From Aspergillus flavus (Eukaryota; Ascomycota; Eurotiomycetes; Eurotiales; Aspergillaceae), in the NCBI RefSeq assembly GCF_009017415.1, contig NC_092407.1, positions 2,666,001 to 2,730,000 on the forward strand: a stretch of 64,000 nucleotides of DNA. Direction: 5' to 3'. A program made the position numbers and the translations under genes. Of this stretch, positions 11,441-22,700 are shown one piece after another; position 1 is the first letter of the stretch, and each line of letters starts with the position of its first letter. The notes under the pieces were generated by a model, which worked only from the letters and a program-made list of their open reading frames with translations, had not been told where the DNA came from and ran no database searches.

Positions 11441-11751
11441 CTCGGAGCATAGATGCTCAGGTCAAAAAAATAAAGAGAGAGAGAGAGAGACTGTGTGTAC
11501 TAGATTTGTTTATGCAAAGCAGTACGATAGCTTGTGAGCGTCAACTGTTCCATCAGCCTTGTCACTTTATCTGCGTTAAATCCAGCTAGAGCTGAAGATA
11601 TACTGTCCAACAAAGCACGAGTAATATAAGTCAAGCCTCTTCCCTTACAGGTTCAGTCTCTATTATGTGAATCAAGGCATACAAATCAGTCAACAAGTGT
11701 TAGCAATGCTTACATCCAGCTCGTCCCGTAGTGTGGACCAGAGTCGCTTGC
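11441..11751. other. Convergent intergenic region with (AG)n tract
   Basis: Shared 3' region of GRX5 and ECT1. A short (AG) microsatellite occupies about 11472-11491, just after the GRX5 stop. Confidence 0.5.
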
Positions 11752-13278
11752 CTAATTTATTGAGTCTTCCTTAGCCTTCGTCAGCTCTTCAATGACACCC
11801 TTCTGCAACTTCGCCCGCTGTCTCTCTTCATAAGCTTCACGGCTTTTTAGGATCCTCCCAACTATTTCGCCAGCATTCACATGCTGGAAATCATGGCTAC
11901 CTGTTTCTCTGAAAATGCTCATTCTTTTGGGGGCAGTGTAGGGATCATATGTAAGTGGAATAAATGTGGTGGGTCCATGATAAACAGCATCCGGGACACC
12001 TAGGGGCATGGCTCTTAGGTAGGGCTCACTTGGTGAAAAAGGAGCGGAGAATATAACGGCATGGATATACTAAAGGCAGTCAATAAGACGACAGGGATGG
12101 TCACCAGCATTGGCAGAGGGTAGCATGGCTTACACGGCACTGAAGAACACAAAGTCCGCGCTCAAATATGTTCATAATAGGGTAATTGAAGCCCTTCCAA
12201 TGATTGATTACACCATCGTCGTGGATGCCCGCAACGACATAAGCAGGGCCGTAATCTTCTCCATATTCCCTGAGTCTTCTCTCTCTCACTTCAGGGTCGT
12301 ACCAGCCACGCTGACGACCTTCCATTTCCTCGTGTGCCAAAACCTGTCTAAGAAATTCAATATGTCCAGAAGAGAATAGATCAAAGCCTCCGTCGACGTA
12401 AACAATTCGCTGTCCTGGTCTGGACGGCTTCCCACCTGAAATTGTCTCGAATAATCCAGGCTCTTCCATAGTATTGTCAAGCTTGGCAGAACTCGAGCCA
12501 GTCCAGATCCATACAGGAGAACCAGGCTGCAAACCAGTCTCATCAGTGGCATAATCTCGAATTCTTTGCATAAGGTTAGCGGCAGCCAACTGCCGTTCCT
12601 CTTGATTCCCAGATCCTTCCTCGCCGGCAAGTGTGCCTTTCACATTTTTGACAAAATGCCCCTTTGTGCATAAGAGCATACGACCGACTAAGTCAGTAGT
12701 GGAGATTCCAGGGGTCCTTTTGACCACACGAAATCGCCCTGCAGCCTTCACAAATCGATAGCAATCGTCGCCGTTGCTATCAGATGTAATATCATCCCCA
12801 TGGACAACATATTTGCAGCCATAATGAGACACCCATGGTAATTGTGTCACATATGGAGCATGGGGAACACAGCAAGTTACCCACCGACATGCTTCAACAG
12901 CAGATACACTGAATTTACAAGGAATCAGGGTCAGCAAGCCAGGCCGCGAACGAGATGGGAAGCTAAGCTACTCACCGCTCAGTCAAAGTCATCACAGTTG
13001 GGCCTTTGTTCTTGAGTATCGCCTTATCGGAATGCACACCAACGTAGAGTTCCTTTCCCAGTCTACGTGCCTGAAGCATGGCACCCGCGTGCCCTTCAAT
13101 TTTGTCTTAAATTAGAATCCAGTATCAGACCTGTAAGAAGATTTCGCTTCTCACCGTGATGACTGAAGTCAAAGCATCCATCCACCCATATACGGTCTTC
13201 GTCAATCGGTACATCATATTGAGGGTCAACTGGCCATTGCCCTGGCAGGGGGACAGGATCTTCGTTGGAAGAACTCAT
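11752..13278 (-). CDS. ECT1: Ethanolamine-phosphate cytidylyltransferase
   Basis: Four exons, complement of 11752-12069, 12134-12908, 12976-13093 and 13155-13278, total 444 residues; all joins keep frame and use GT-AG introns of 61-67 nt. Two nucleotidyltransferase domains are visible. The first starts at RIWVDGCFDFSHHGHAG with an intact HxGH-type motif (HHGH); the second starts at RIVYVDGGFDLFSSGHIEFL, where the motif is degraded to SSGH. The two-domain layout is diagnostic of ECT1/PCYT2, which makes CDP-ethanolamine from phosphoethanolamine and CTP in the Kennedy pathway for phosphatidylethanolamine. TPGISTTDLVGRMLL closes the first domain, as in the family. The Ups2-like gene 2.3 kb away also concerns phosphatidylethanolamine supply. 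Confidence 0.93.
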
Positions 13279-14060
13279 TTATTTCTTTTTCTAGTGCGGG
13301 GTACCAGAAAGACGAGAGAAACACTTGCTGTCAGCAATTGATGATTAGCATGATGATTATAATTTTATTATAATTGTCCTCCTTCCATTTCTTGAGAATG
13401 CCCTTACACCAGGAGGAATGCAGAATATGTAGATAAGTGGGGTGAATACAATGTCAGTTCAGCGCTGGTAATAGACCCAAGGGGGAACTATCAACCATAC
13501 GGAGTAAAGTGATGAACAAGGGGGAGGGGCTGAGATTGGAGTGCTCATAGGAAGGCCCAAGTGCCATGCGGCTGCGGAGAATGTCCGTAATACTAGTAAT
13601 AATAAGCAGGAACATAATTGGTAACTACGTAACATGTGTGCTCTTTTGTAAATACCCACTAGGAGTGATTGATGTCACGCGTACGATACCTAGCTCACTA
13701 CTCTATTATACTCTACAAAAACAGAGTGTACATATATCTATACCAATTAATCCCAATTGATCGCTGGCTATATGTCTGATAATAAAATGATTCAAGTAGT
13801 TTAATCTTCACCAGTTTGTTCCACCGGCCACGAACCAGGGAGTTAGTTGGTTAAATAGTGGAGCATAGTAATCTTATCGGGTGCAATTAAATCACATTTA
13901 TCGATGAAAGTCTTGGTACACTCTACGGGAGGTTATCACTCCAACTTTCTATCCCTGGAGGTCAGCAAACTACTAAGCCTGCTTTGTCCGCCAACAGAGG
14001 GCAGACATCTGCCTGCATTGATCTTCCCCCTTCTGTCTTTATTAATCCTTCGGTTGAAAC
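13279..14060. promoter_or_regulatory. Divergent region, ECT1 / unknown gene
   Basis: 782 bp between divergent genes. Contains short A/T-rich runs near 13355-13376 and the octamer ACGGAGTA at 13499. No gene supported. Confidence 0.35.
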
Positions 14061-15097
14061 ATGTCGAATATGATCTCGTCCACCTTTGCTCCAACCTTGA
14101 CTCGTAGAGACACCGGCAAGTCGAGCATAGGCCACGAGACCACAGTTGGTTCTCTTCCTCCACCGCTAACCAGTGGAGGGGGGTCATTCGGGCCACAGAG
14201 CGCTGCAGCCATCTATCAGCATATTCATGATATGGCTACGAAGCGAATATCAACTTTGGATTACTTGAGAAAAGCGTCAGTCCATTATGAACCCGAGAGA
14301 AACGTAAACCAGGCACGAATCGCTGACGGCATTTCAGACACGAAGGCCGCATTTACTGGTTCAATACTGTACACTTTTCTCGGGCTGATATCGGCCGAAT
14401 TCCTTACTTCGAAGCCCGCAAGCTTTCTCGCCGTGCGATAAATTACCTTCTCTTGGGCTTATCACTTCCGCCAATTCTAGACGTCAGCTCGACTCCTGTG
14501 GAATATCTGCGGGCACTCAATGCACTTTTGATTGAATTCGAAGCATTTCAGCAAGTGCACCCTCCTGATGGAAGCTCCTCATCAACACTTGCTAGGGCAC
14601 GGATACCGCAGATGTTAAAGAGAGCGGCGCATGCGGGAACCAAAACTAGAAGAGCTAGTTCTGCCACCGAGATTGGTCTACCCATGCAGTCTAGCGACCC
14701 ATCTGAACTAAAGGTTATGACAGGTAATTTAACCTCGTCTGCTTCAGCAGCAGCCGCTGCCATCTCTTTTCCTCACACTGAAGCGTCGGAGCTCCTCCCT
14801 GGCGAGGAGTATTCCTATCTCCTGACGCCATCCTTACCGTTTGAACCAGATTATTTTGAAACGTTCGTAACTTTGTGCGACGTGCTGATAGACTGCTATA
14901 CTCGACTTATATCTTTGGTTCCGACTCCTTCCGTTTGTACTGTTGCTCTGGGTGAGATGTTCTCCAAGGCCGATGCTAAGCTTCGAAAGATCATGGTAGC
15001 AGGGGTTGTACGGGAATTTGAGGATGCGAGCCGGATGAATGCAAAGAATGAAGTCTCGGGTGTAAGCCGCGTTGTCCTCGGGGGTCTTCTAGGTTAA
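14061..15097 (+). CDS. Conserved-looking protein of unknown function
   Basis: Two exons, 14061-14275 and 14338-15097, 324 residues. The 62-nt intron has donor GTCAGT and acceptor TTTCAG; splicing turns a frame that ends in stops into a continuous ...LDYLRKA|HEGRIYWFNTV.... The N-terminal third is Ser/Gly/Pro rich, and the middle contains an Arg/aromatic segment that looks structured (FEARKLSRRAINYLLLGLSL). A low-complexity Ser/Ala stretch follows at about 230-245 and the C-terminal ~80 residues look helical. No signal peptide, membrane span or catalytic motif is visible. I do not recognise the family, so no function is given. The gene is convergent with the Ups2-like gene. Confidence 0.7.
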
Positions 15098-15570
15098 TTA
15101 CGGGCACGTCTCAAACACTTAAACGATATGATTTATAAATTAGCGCTCCTACCTAATACTACCCTGCGGCGGCTTCATTCTGTTGCTTTCAGCCACCTTC
15201 AGTAACGGTAAAAGAGAGGTATCACAATCAATTGCCACTCTTCAAGTAATCATGTAATATATACGTTTCACGATCCCAGAGCAGTTCAAACCAATAAAGA
15301 AACTTTTGAGGGACGTATGTCTCGTGAGAAACAGTGCGTTATAACCATACAGTCAATCATCGCTAGTCAAACACTTGATAAGGATTGAACAAAGTCAAGT
15401 CATGCTCACCAACAAGGGAAAAGAGAGAAACCATTAGGAACAGAAAACGACTAGGAACGCCAACTTGCACCCTGCGCTTGGAAACAACCAGAACTGACGC
15501 CGCTATATGCAAATGCCCGATTTTATGGTGCTGAATTCCAGTCTTGCACGGATATAGAACACTGGACAAG
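15098..15570. other. Convergent intergenic region
   Basis: 3' regions of the unknown gene and the PRELI-domain gene. The minus-strand frame across 15363-15611 has no recognisable content. Confidence 0.4.
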
Positions 15571-16215
15571 TCATGACTGAAGTCTATCGTTCTCACGCTC
15601 GCGTTGTTCACCGAATACCCGTCGACTCATCTCAAGCACGGCCTCAAACCCTTCTCGACCCCTTTTAGCGTTTTGACTGAATCTCTCCACACTTGCCTCT
15701 TCTACCTTGTTCTTGATCTTTTGCCACCCGCCGCAGAGAGCAGTGATCTTGGCTTCCTGGTTGAAATTCGTGGTACAAGCCGGCTTCGCTGAGGATGGTT
15801 GATAGGTGACAGTCTCTTGGACATTCAAAACATTGGACCATGTGAGGTTGGTCGAGCACATTGTAACTTTCTTCGATTTTGGGTCAACGTAGGAGACCTC
15901 GTAAACATGCGAGGTAGCGCTTCCTCCGAAAAGAGAAAGAACCCATTGCGGCACGGATTGATCACATGTAATAAGACGCTCTGTGCGCAACTGCAATTAT
16001 ACGGAAGTTAGTTACCCTACCGTACTTTTTGGTTGCAGTGATTAAGCAGGACAAGCACATACGATACCAGTTTCTGAGTCAATAGTCCGGGATAACGTGT
16101 CTACCGCCACAACATGTGTGGACTTGTCATTCCACGGGCAGTACTTGCGCCAGTTCGCCGTTGATACCTCCTCCCAAGAGTAATCGAAAGTACAAGTAGA
16201 GGAGAAGACCTTCAT
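15571..16215 (-). CDS. PRELI/MSF1-domain lipid-transfer protein (Ups2/Ups3-like)
   Basis: Complement of 15571-15990 and 16063-16215, 190 residues, with a 72-nt intron (GTATGT...TGCAG). The first exon starts MKVFSSTCTFDYSWEEVSTA and ends SRTIDSETGI; the second continues LRTERLITCDQSVPQWVLSL. This is the PRELI/MSF1 pattern, with the conserved ERLIT and the C-terminal helix region WQKIKNKVEEASVERFSQNA. Family members work with Mdm35 in the mitochondrial intermembrane space and carry phospholipids between membranes; Ups1 moves phosphatidic acid and Ups2 phosphatidylserine. The start sequence is closer to Ups2/Ups3 (MK-F...FDYPWE) than to Ups1, so substrate is inferred only. The extra C-terminal ~25 residues are charged. 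Confidence 0.88.
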
Positions 16216-17138
16216 TTCGATCGATGAGGTTGATGTAAGATTTCCGCTGCTGCTTCTGAACTGGGCCGGGGAGGGCTAGTATTATTGTGAATGGATGAAA
16301 CGGCGATATAGAAAGCGCAGGAAATCGATGGACAGTAATGACAATGAATGACTGATACCAAGCCTCTTTGGCAACGACACAGGGTAAGAGCAAGGGCTAA
16401 GAGAGTGTGACAGCAAAGGAATTATAATGGAGTAAAAGACTACGCAGGCCAAAAAAGGAAGTGAAAATCTGATTCTACAAGATGACGAATGAACCAGCTT
16501 GAAGAACAGGCTATCCAGTCTGGAAGATGAAAGTAAGTGGCGATCGCAACTCTCCAGTGAGCAATGACAAAATGGGATAGCCTTTTTTCTTTTTCTTTTT
16601 TTTTTTCTTCCTTCTTGCCATGGATCGGGAGTTCTCGGCAGAAAACCCACATCGGCGGTAATACGACAAACTTCTTCAAAAACTATGGGGTAAGACAGTG
16701 AACAATGAACTACGTACTATGCACTAATTACCTACCTACCCACTTCATACTGATCAAGAAGATGATTAGTATTCAATGACAACAGATAACTCCACAGCTG
16801 ATATGTTTATGCATAATGTATTAAACTTGCTCCAGCAGTATAAGTCATATTTGGTTTCGTCCACCATATTAAGCACATATTGATTACATTACCGGTAGAT
16901 GCTGCTCTGTATTATTGGGCTCCCATTGTAGCAAATACAGCTGTCAATCCTTTTAGTGTGACTTTGCTGTCCTAAATGCTGATAGGAGACCAGGTTAACT
17001 GTGAAAACACCTGCAGTAGGTAATTTGCGGAGAGTGCGTACAGTCACCGGCTCCCGACCACGTTGGATATTAAACATATGCGACACTGTCTTATTCCTTT
17101 CCCACACGACCATTACTCAACGGTAAACATCACGAAAT
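16216..17138. promoter_or_regulatory. Divergent region, Ups2-like gene / DOT5-like gene
   Basis: 923 bp between divergent starts. A long pyrimidine tract lies at about 16579-16613 on the plus strand. The minus-strand frames at 16282-16679 run through this simple sequence and are not supported as genes. Confidence 0.4.
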
Positions 17139-17951
17139 ATGGTTGAGCTTCGAAAGCGCAAAGCGCCAACTCAATTGCCTGTGGCAGAGAAAAGGACCAG
17201 AAAAGGCCAACGGTCAACCACTGTACCAGAAGGTGTGCCCCAGGAGAACGAATCGTCCACGGTCTCGGGAGGGTTCCTCGAAGTCGGCAACAAAATCATT
17301 TTGGATGGATTTGGTGGAGAGATTGAAACAAATGATGGCATAAAGACAACACTCTATAAGTTGGTTAATGAGAGCAAATCAGGTGTTGTGCTCTTTACAT
17401 ACCCTAGAGCCTCCACCCCCGGCTGTAAGTCAAACGATCGTTTGGTTGTAATCACGTTTATATCATGTAAATTAATTTTCTATTTCTTCCTCTTCCGCGT
17501 TTTCATGCTCCCGTCTCTCCTTCATTCGCTCTCTCATCCTAGTCCTTGTTATGGTTGTTATAGTCTCGTTATTTTGACCCCTCCTCTAGAAAACAAGGCT
17601 TATATTCTTCTAGGTACAAAGCAGGCCTGCATGTTTCGCGACAACTATGACTATTTGACTTCGACTGGCTTCTCCATCTATGGACTGTCTGCGGATTCGC
17701 CAAGAGCAAACACCACCTTCAAAGCCAAACAGAGTTTACCCTATCCTCTTCTCTGCGATACTGCATCTTCACTGATTGCGGCTCTGGGGTTCAAAAAGGC
17801 ACCTAAAGGAACAACTAGGGGCATTTTCGCTGTAGATAAGGAAGGTACTGTTCTGCTGCTGCAGCCTGGTGGCCCGGATGCCACGGTGGAGGCTATGCGG
17901 CAATTGATTGCAAGGAAATCTAGTAGTAGCAGTTCAGAATCGGGTATCTGA
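17139..17951 (+). CDS. Nuclear thiol peroxidase, BCP/PrxQ-type peroxiredoxin (DOT5-like)
   Basis: Exons 17139-17424 and 17614-17951, 207 residues. Splicing across the 189-nt intron (GTAAGT...TTCTAG) joins RASTPG|C to TKQACMFRDNYDYL and rebuilds the active site TPGCTKQAC. There the first Cys is the peroxidatic residue and the second, five residues on, is the resolving Cys typical of BCP/PrxQ. Two basic runs near the N-terminus (LRKRKAP, EKRTRKGQR) resemble nuclear localisation signals, as in yeast Dot5. The enzyme reduces peroxides with thioredoxin. Reading through the intron happens to stay open but inserts a hydrophobic non-conserved stretch and breaks the active site, so the spliced form is favoured. 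Confidence 0.9.
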   Translation: MVELRKRKAPTQLPVAEKRTRKGQRSTTVPEGVPQENESSTVSGGFLEVGNKIILDGFGGEIETNDGIKTTLYKLVNESKSGVVLFTYPRASTPGCKSNDRLVVITFISCKLIFYFFLFRVFMLPSLLHSLSHPSPCYGCYSLVILTPPLENKAYILLGTKQACMFRDNYDYLTSTGFSIYGLSADSPRANTTFKAKQSLPYPLLCDTASSLIAALGFKKAPKGTTRGIFAVDKEGTVLLLQPGGPDATVEAMRQLIARKSSSSSSESGI

Positions 17952-18637
17952 CAGCTTCAGTCACCAGTCAAAGCAACCAGAAGGACAGCAACCATAGGCG
18001 AACCCAGAATTAACCGCACCTACGCAAGTAGGACTACTTGTGATTTTTGTTTCCTTCGAAGTGACTCTCTACCAAATGACCACAGTTACGACTGAGTCTA
18101 TATCATTCTGTTCTAGAGACAATGTATGTAAAATTGTGTGTTTGTCAAGAACTCCGGAGTACTATACTCCTCAATGTTAGCCCGTTTAGAAATGCTTGAC
18201 GAGCCGCCCAAATAACCCAATTAGCGGTATCAATCACTCTTACAATGCCTCTTTCTTTTACTCTTTTCTAAGTTTAGTCATTTCTAAGCAATGTTCCCTG
18301 AACTTTGTTCTCATGATCATTGTTTGATTTACATCTATAGTACTCTCCGTATTCACGTTATACTCAGCAATAGCCCTCGCGCCATTGGCTCAGCCGTACT
18401 TCAACAGTTGGCGGAAATACAGTTGTTCCGTTCACGGCGACGTTTCTAGCCCGACAGCTTGATTTCACCACAGGACGACAATTGACTCAATTCATCCAGA
18501 TTCTATTTCTATCTTGGAAAAGGTATAAAGCAGCAAAACAGCAATGTCCTGTTTCTTTTCCCCCTATCCTACCTCATTGATTACCTATTCTGAGAAGTTC
18601 TTCAAACTAATTCATTTAGCACAGAGTGCATTTTATT
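17952..18637. promoter_or_regulatory. Promoter region of the complex I 21.3 kDa gene
   Basis: 686 bp between tandem genes. A pyrimidine-rich stretch at about 18546-18580, close to the start codon of the next gene, is typical of fungal core promoters. Nothing else recognised. Confidence 0.35.
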
Positions 18638-19288
18638 ATGGCTCGCGAGATTCTCAAGGCGGCAAAGTCCGCATCGAATGTCATCGCTGTTCATAAGGTA
18701 AAGAGCTCTAATATACATTCCAGATCGGGGTATTATCTAAAGTTCCATTCCCGCCAGAAATACACACTTCAATCCACCGGCATCTGGGAGCGTGTTCGCC
18801 GCTTTCTTTCGATTGATCCCAATCGCTCAACAGGTGTTCCATTGAACGCCCAATATCGTCTACCGACCCCCGGAGCTCTCCCTCCTCTTTCCTATGACGA
18901 TCCGGTTACCGTTCCGGCTGGTGATATTGCCGACAACCCTTATTGGAAGCGTGATATTCGGAGGAGTTACCCTAAGCTTAGCACTGTGAGCCAAGCAGAT
19001 TCTGTCGGTCTTCTCACCGTAGGCAGCCAGGCAGCACCAAAGGATGATATTCTACAGATTGGTGAAGCAGGAGAAAAGCAACTTATCTCTATCAAGCAGC
19101 AGGGAGAAGAACGCGGTCTGGCTGGCCTTTTTGAGAAGGATAAGAAGGGCATTCAGGGTGTCTTAAAGGCCAATGGTTTGCCGCCGAAGCCTTGCAATAT
19201 GAACCCGTCAGGTTCCAAGTATCAGCTTGATCATGACCATGGCTACCCCAATGCGTACGTTGACCTGTTTCCTCGTAATGTGTCCTAA
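18638..19288 (+). CDS. NADH:ubiquinone oxidoreductase 21.3 kDa subunit
   Basis: Exons 18638-18697 and 18758-19288, 196 residues. A 60-nt in-frame intron (GTAAAG, branch TATCTAAAG, acceptor GCCAG) was removed because it inserts a Ser/His-rich stretch; the join ...VIAVHK|KYTLQSTGIWERV restores the conserved start of the family. Further signature parts are FLSIDPNRSTGVPLN, the run YDDPVTVPAGDIADNPYWKR and GEAGEKQLISIKQQGEERGL. It is the fungal accessory subunit known from Neurospora as nuo-21.3. Start chosen at MAREILK; an in-frame ATG four codons upstream exists. It is one of two complex I genes in this window, the other being NDUFS7. Confidence 0.85.
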   Translation: MAREILKAAKSASNVIAVHKVKSSNIHSRSGYYLKFHSRQKYTLQSTGIWERVRRFLSIDPNRSTGVPLNAQYRLPTPGALPPLSYDDPVTVPAGDIADNPYWKRDIRRSYPKLSTVSQADSVGLLTVGSQAAPKDDILQIGEAGEKQLISIKQQGEERGLAGLFEKDKKGIQGVLKANGLPPKPCNMNPSGSKYQLDHDHGYPNAYVDLFPRNVS

Positions 19289-19935
19289 ACTAATCACCTG
19301 GAAAAGATATCCCTGCCGCACATTTGTTTGATGATGCATTCGAGTTAGAGATTGAATATATCGCATTCTTCTTTACCTTCCACACTCCATCCCACTTACT
19401 GCTATTCAATTTCATCATATTATTATAATATTTTTTATTTTTTATTTTTTATTTTTTATTTTTTATTTTTTATTTTTATCTCACAACGTACTTGGGGCAG
19501 AAAAATTTATATGAGACTCCGTAAGCAGGAAACGCTAATGGTCCGCGCTTCTGAGAGTATTTGTTTCTATTTTTCTGGGCGTCGGATATATGTATATTTG
19601 CATAATATTAGGAGGCAACGAACTGCTAGGTGGAGGGGATACAGGAAACTATTAGTTACTTAGTAGCCAGACTAAGAAGTGTAATTTCGCAGTACCAGGT
19701 ACCTCAAGATTACTTCGTCCCGGTCTTTAGAATATCTTAGATTCTTCAAGCTATGGATCCCATTGCAATCTTTTCATCGTCCTTTGTAGTTTGAAATTAC
19801 TTGGTTCCATGTACCTTTTCTTCCACATTACAGCATGAGCACCAGAACATGTACTGAGCACGCCTATGAACCGTGTCCACAAAGTTGGATAGCCTCTCAA
19901 GCAAATATCATATTCAAAGCATAACAGAGGTATAC
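19289..19935. other. Convergent intergenic region with TTTTTTA microsatellite
   Basis: 3' regions of the 21.3 kDa gene and the small membrane-protein gene. No gene supported; the frame at 19352-19663 runs through the microsatellite. Confidence 0.45.
19431..19478. repeat. Microsatellite, 7-nt unit TTTTTTA
   Basis: About seven tandem copies of TTTTTTA in the 3' region of the complex I 21.3 kDa gene. Period read directly. Confidence 0.85.
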
Positions 19936-20515
19936 TTAATCGAAAGGATTCGTACGCGTACCCCACCAAGTAAGGAATAAACTAAGCCCGACTGTCTCGA
20001 AGACTCGGCTCACTGCACCTACAGCAACTGTATCCAGAGGCCGCTTCTCGGTAAAAATTTGGCTGATGAACTATCAACTGATGTCAGCACAGCAATCCTT
20101 CTTTGTGAACCAAGACTATAATTAACACATACACTTGGTGCAGAGCTAGCCATGAAAATCAGACTTCCCAGATACGCCGCGCCCTTGTAACTCAGCGTCC
20201 CGGTTGCGTTAATCAGAGCAGCCACTCCATAAGTTTGCATGGCACTACCGACCAAAGAGCTTCCCCAGGCTGCGGCAGCCCCGGCAGCCTCTTTGGACTT
20301 GATGAATTCCTCTTTCGTGTTGGCTGCCTGCGCACGATGGTAAGTGTCACCGAAGACAGGAGCCAGTATTCCCAAGGACGCGGTGTGTGTGAAAAACGTG
20401 CCCAGAGCAATAGCAGAGGGCTTCACCGGAGGTAAATCTAGTGATTGTCGGTTAGCATTCAACAGTAGAGAATAAGAGACGATGGTCATCAATACTCACA
20501 GTGAAGAGTCGTCAT
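19936..20515 (-). CDS. Small integral membrane protein (possibly DUF1761)
   Basis: Three exons, complement of 19936-20070, 20133-20437 and 20500-20515, total 151 residues. The first exon is only 16 nt (MTTLH plus one base); introns are both 62 nt with GTGAGT and GTATGT donors. The joins give MTTLHYLPPVKPSAIALGTF at the start and ...SSAPS|FISQIFTEKRPLDTVAVG near the end. Four hydrophobic segments are visible around residues 15-35, 62-80, 88-105 and 122-140, and the protein ends TWWGTRTNPFD. I associate this pattern with fungal DUF1761-type membrane proteins, from memory only. Function unknown. It is the last gene before the transposon nest. Confidence 0.72.
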
Positions 20516-21268
20516 GGTGTCAAAGTGCGAGTAGGAGCCTAGTCTACAGTCGAAATCAAATAAAGGTCTGATTGATGTTGGAGGCGATCTGAGCTGATAG
20601 TAAAACTCAATCAAATCTGAGTGTTCTTTTGAACAAGTTGGTTTGTGGAACAGGACGGGCCTTTTCTAAAGCTCAGGAAACAGGTCACATGTTGTTGCCG
20701 TCACTTAGTGCAAGGGAAAGACAAGGCGTTAGGTGACGTCGTCATGATCCAAGGACATAGGAAGAACTTGGATTCAATGGCTCATAGTTTGGCGGGCCAA
20801 TGACCCGACGATGCTGAATCGGCGGGTACTACTAGTTACTACCACTAGTAGTACTTTAGGGTAAGTAAATACTACTACAGTTGTGTTAAAGTGGGGGAGG
20901 GGCTAACACCATGACGTCAGCCGACAGATTAGTAGTTCTAGAACGCTTTCAAAATTCAAAGTGACCTAAGCTTGGGCTATTTTGAACAAGATACACTAAG
21001 GTGAGAGTTCCATTGCTGGATATTCCTTTGACTATGTGACTGTATTATAAAATAATGCTTTTTATTGAATTGGTTAGAATACATCCTGTCAATATTGGCA
21101 TTTGGTTTCAGGCTATGTAAAGTACAGTAGGAGGTCTAGGCTGACGGAAGTGGAGATGCTCACTCACCTATAACCTATTAGACACAGACATGGAATACTT
21201 CCATAGATACTCTGTATGTTTCTTGAATTCAAAGAACCTGTCAATTATTAATAATCATGAACTATTTA
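20516..21268. other. Gene-poor flank of the transposon nest
   Basis: 753 bp between the last gene and the pogo inverted repeat. It includes the perfect inverted repeat at 20826-20854. Base composition is normal until about 21300, so RIP has not visibly spread into this flank. Confidence 0.5.
20826..20854. repeat. Perfect 11-bp inverted repeat, 7-bp loop
   Basis: GTACTACTAGT at 20826-20836 and ACTAGTAGTAC at 20844-20854 are exact reverse complements around TACTACC. Could form a hairpin or be the remains of a foldback element; no duplication flanks it. Confidence 0.8.
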
Positions 21269-21314
21269 ACGTAACCCACAAACAAGCAGGCTATATAATC
21301 AAGCGGGCCACCAC
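21269..21314 (+). repeat. Left terminal inverted repeat of the pogo element
   Basis: 46 bp matching the reverse complement of 41059-41104 at 43 sites; the three differences are transitions. The preceding TA is the target duplication. Confidence 0.93.
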
Positions 21315-22700
21315 ACCGCTATACTAAAATTAAAATTAATTAAAATATTATTAATTTATATTTATATAGAAAAATAAGTAATTTTATTAATTTAGATAGT
21401 TTATAATTTTATAGTTCTATATATTATATCTAGAATATCTAGAAAATACATATCTAGATTCTAATTTAATATACTAAGTTCTATCTATTTAAATAGCTTT
21501 ATCTATCTAAGCTCTATACTTTATATAGATTTAGATATTAAATATTAATATATTTTTTTAAAACTAATCTATTTAATAGAGTATTTTTACTTTTTAAATT
21601 ACTTTTTATATAAAGTTTTATATTATTTATAGCTTATTTAGCGCCTTTAATTATTTAATTTAAATAGATATTAATAGATAAATTAGAACTGTAAAACTAA
21701 TTTTTAAATAATTTTTTAAATATAAATTCTAATTTTTTTAATTATTTAACTATATAAGACGTTTTAGACACTAAACTATCTTAACTATTTAATTTACTAT
21801 TTAAAAATATAGATATATTAAACTAAACTATTAACTAAAATAAAATAGATTTAGAATTTAAAGAAACTAGACTAATAGCTTTAAAAATATTATAAATATT
21901 ATTTCTAGTAAATATCTATATATAAATTTTAGAATAAATATAAGTACTCTACTAGTGTATTACTATCTATTAGCAGTAGATCTACAGTATATGATTAGTT
22001 AATAGACTTTAGAAATATAGTATTAAAAGATTTAAAATTATTTAGAATTATATAGTAATTTTTATATCTAGTATAATAAAATAAATTATTTAAAAATTAA
22101 AATTCTCTATATAATTTTAATATAAATATATTTATATATTATATAAATTAGCAGTCCTCTAGTAGCTTGCTTACGCGGGATCTAGTTGTCTAAGACAACC
22201 ACTATTACAATAAATATTTAAAAAATTAAATTTATTAATATAATAAAATTTATAATATATTTTAGATTTAATAAGACTATTATATATATATTTTAAAGAT
22301 AAAAAAATAATAATATTAAATAATTAAAATCTATAAAAAATATATATAGATATATAGATTAATATAATATTATTTTTTAAATATATTTAATTAAATTAAA
22401 ATATTAGATAACTATTATAATTATTTAAAGTAAATAATTAATATTATTTAGTAGATTAGTCTATAGTAATTAATATAAAATAATTCTATAATTAATATAG
22501 ATTTATTTTATTATTTATTTAATTATTAGAATTAATCTTAATTCTTTATTTAAATAAAATTTTTTAATTGTTATACTAAATTTTTATATATATTTTATTT
22601 TTAAATATAATATAAAGAAATAAAGTCTATTTATTAAAATTAATATATTCTATAGAAATAATCTATTTTTAGTTATTTAGCTATAATAAAAATAACTTAT
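21315..22700 (-). pseudogene. Remainder of pogo transposase, nearly pure AT
   Basis: By position this should hold the DDE catalytic domain and C-terminus. RIP has removed almost all G and C and no catalytic motif can be read. Around 21720-21780 the minus strand still reads SLVSKTSYIVK-LKKLEF, resembling the SKTP...LE.Q tail of Aspergillus pogo transposases. A GC-retaining island at 22141-22206 stands out. Confidence 0.45.

Noticed and set aside
16282..16679. Minus-strand frames of 79-122 codons
   Set aside because: Run through a polypyrimidine tract and code low-complexity Ser/Leu/Lys sequence.
8896..18000. Secondary-metabolite gene cluster around the UbiA prenyltransferase
   Set aside because: Neighbours are housekeeping genes, and the Asp-rich motifs fit COQ2; no PKS, NRPS or P450 present.
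19352..19663. 103-codon plus-strand frame
   Set aside because: Dominated by Phe/Ile/Tyr from the TTTTTTA microsatellite.
22141..22206. Possible tRNA gene in the GC island
   Set aside because: One hairpin only; no cloverleaf, no A or B box spacing.
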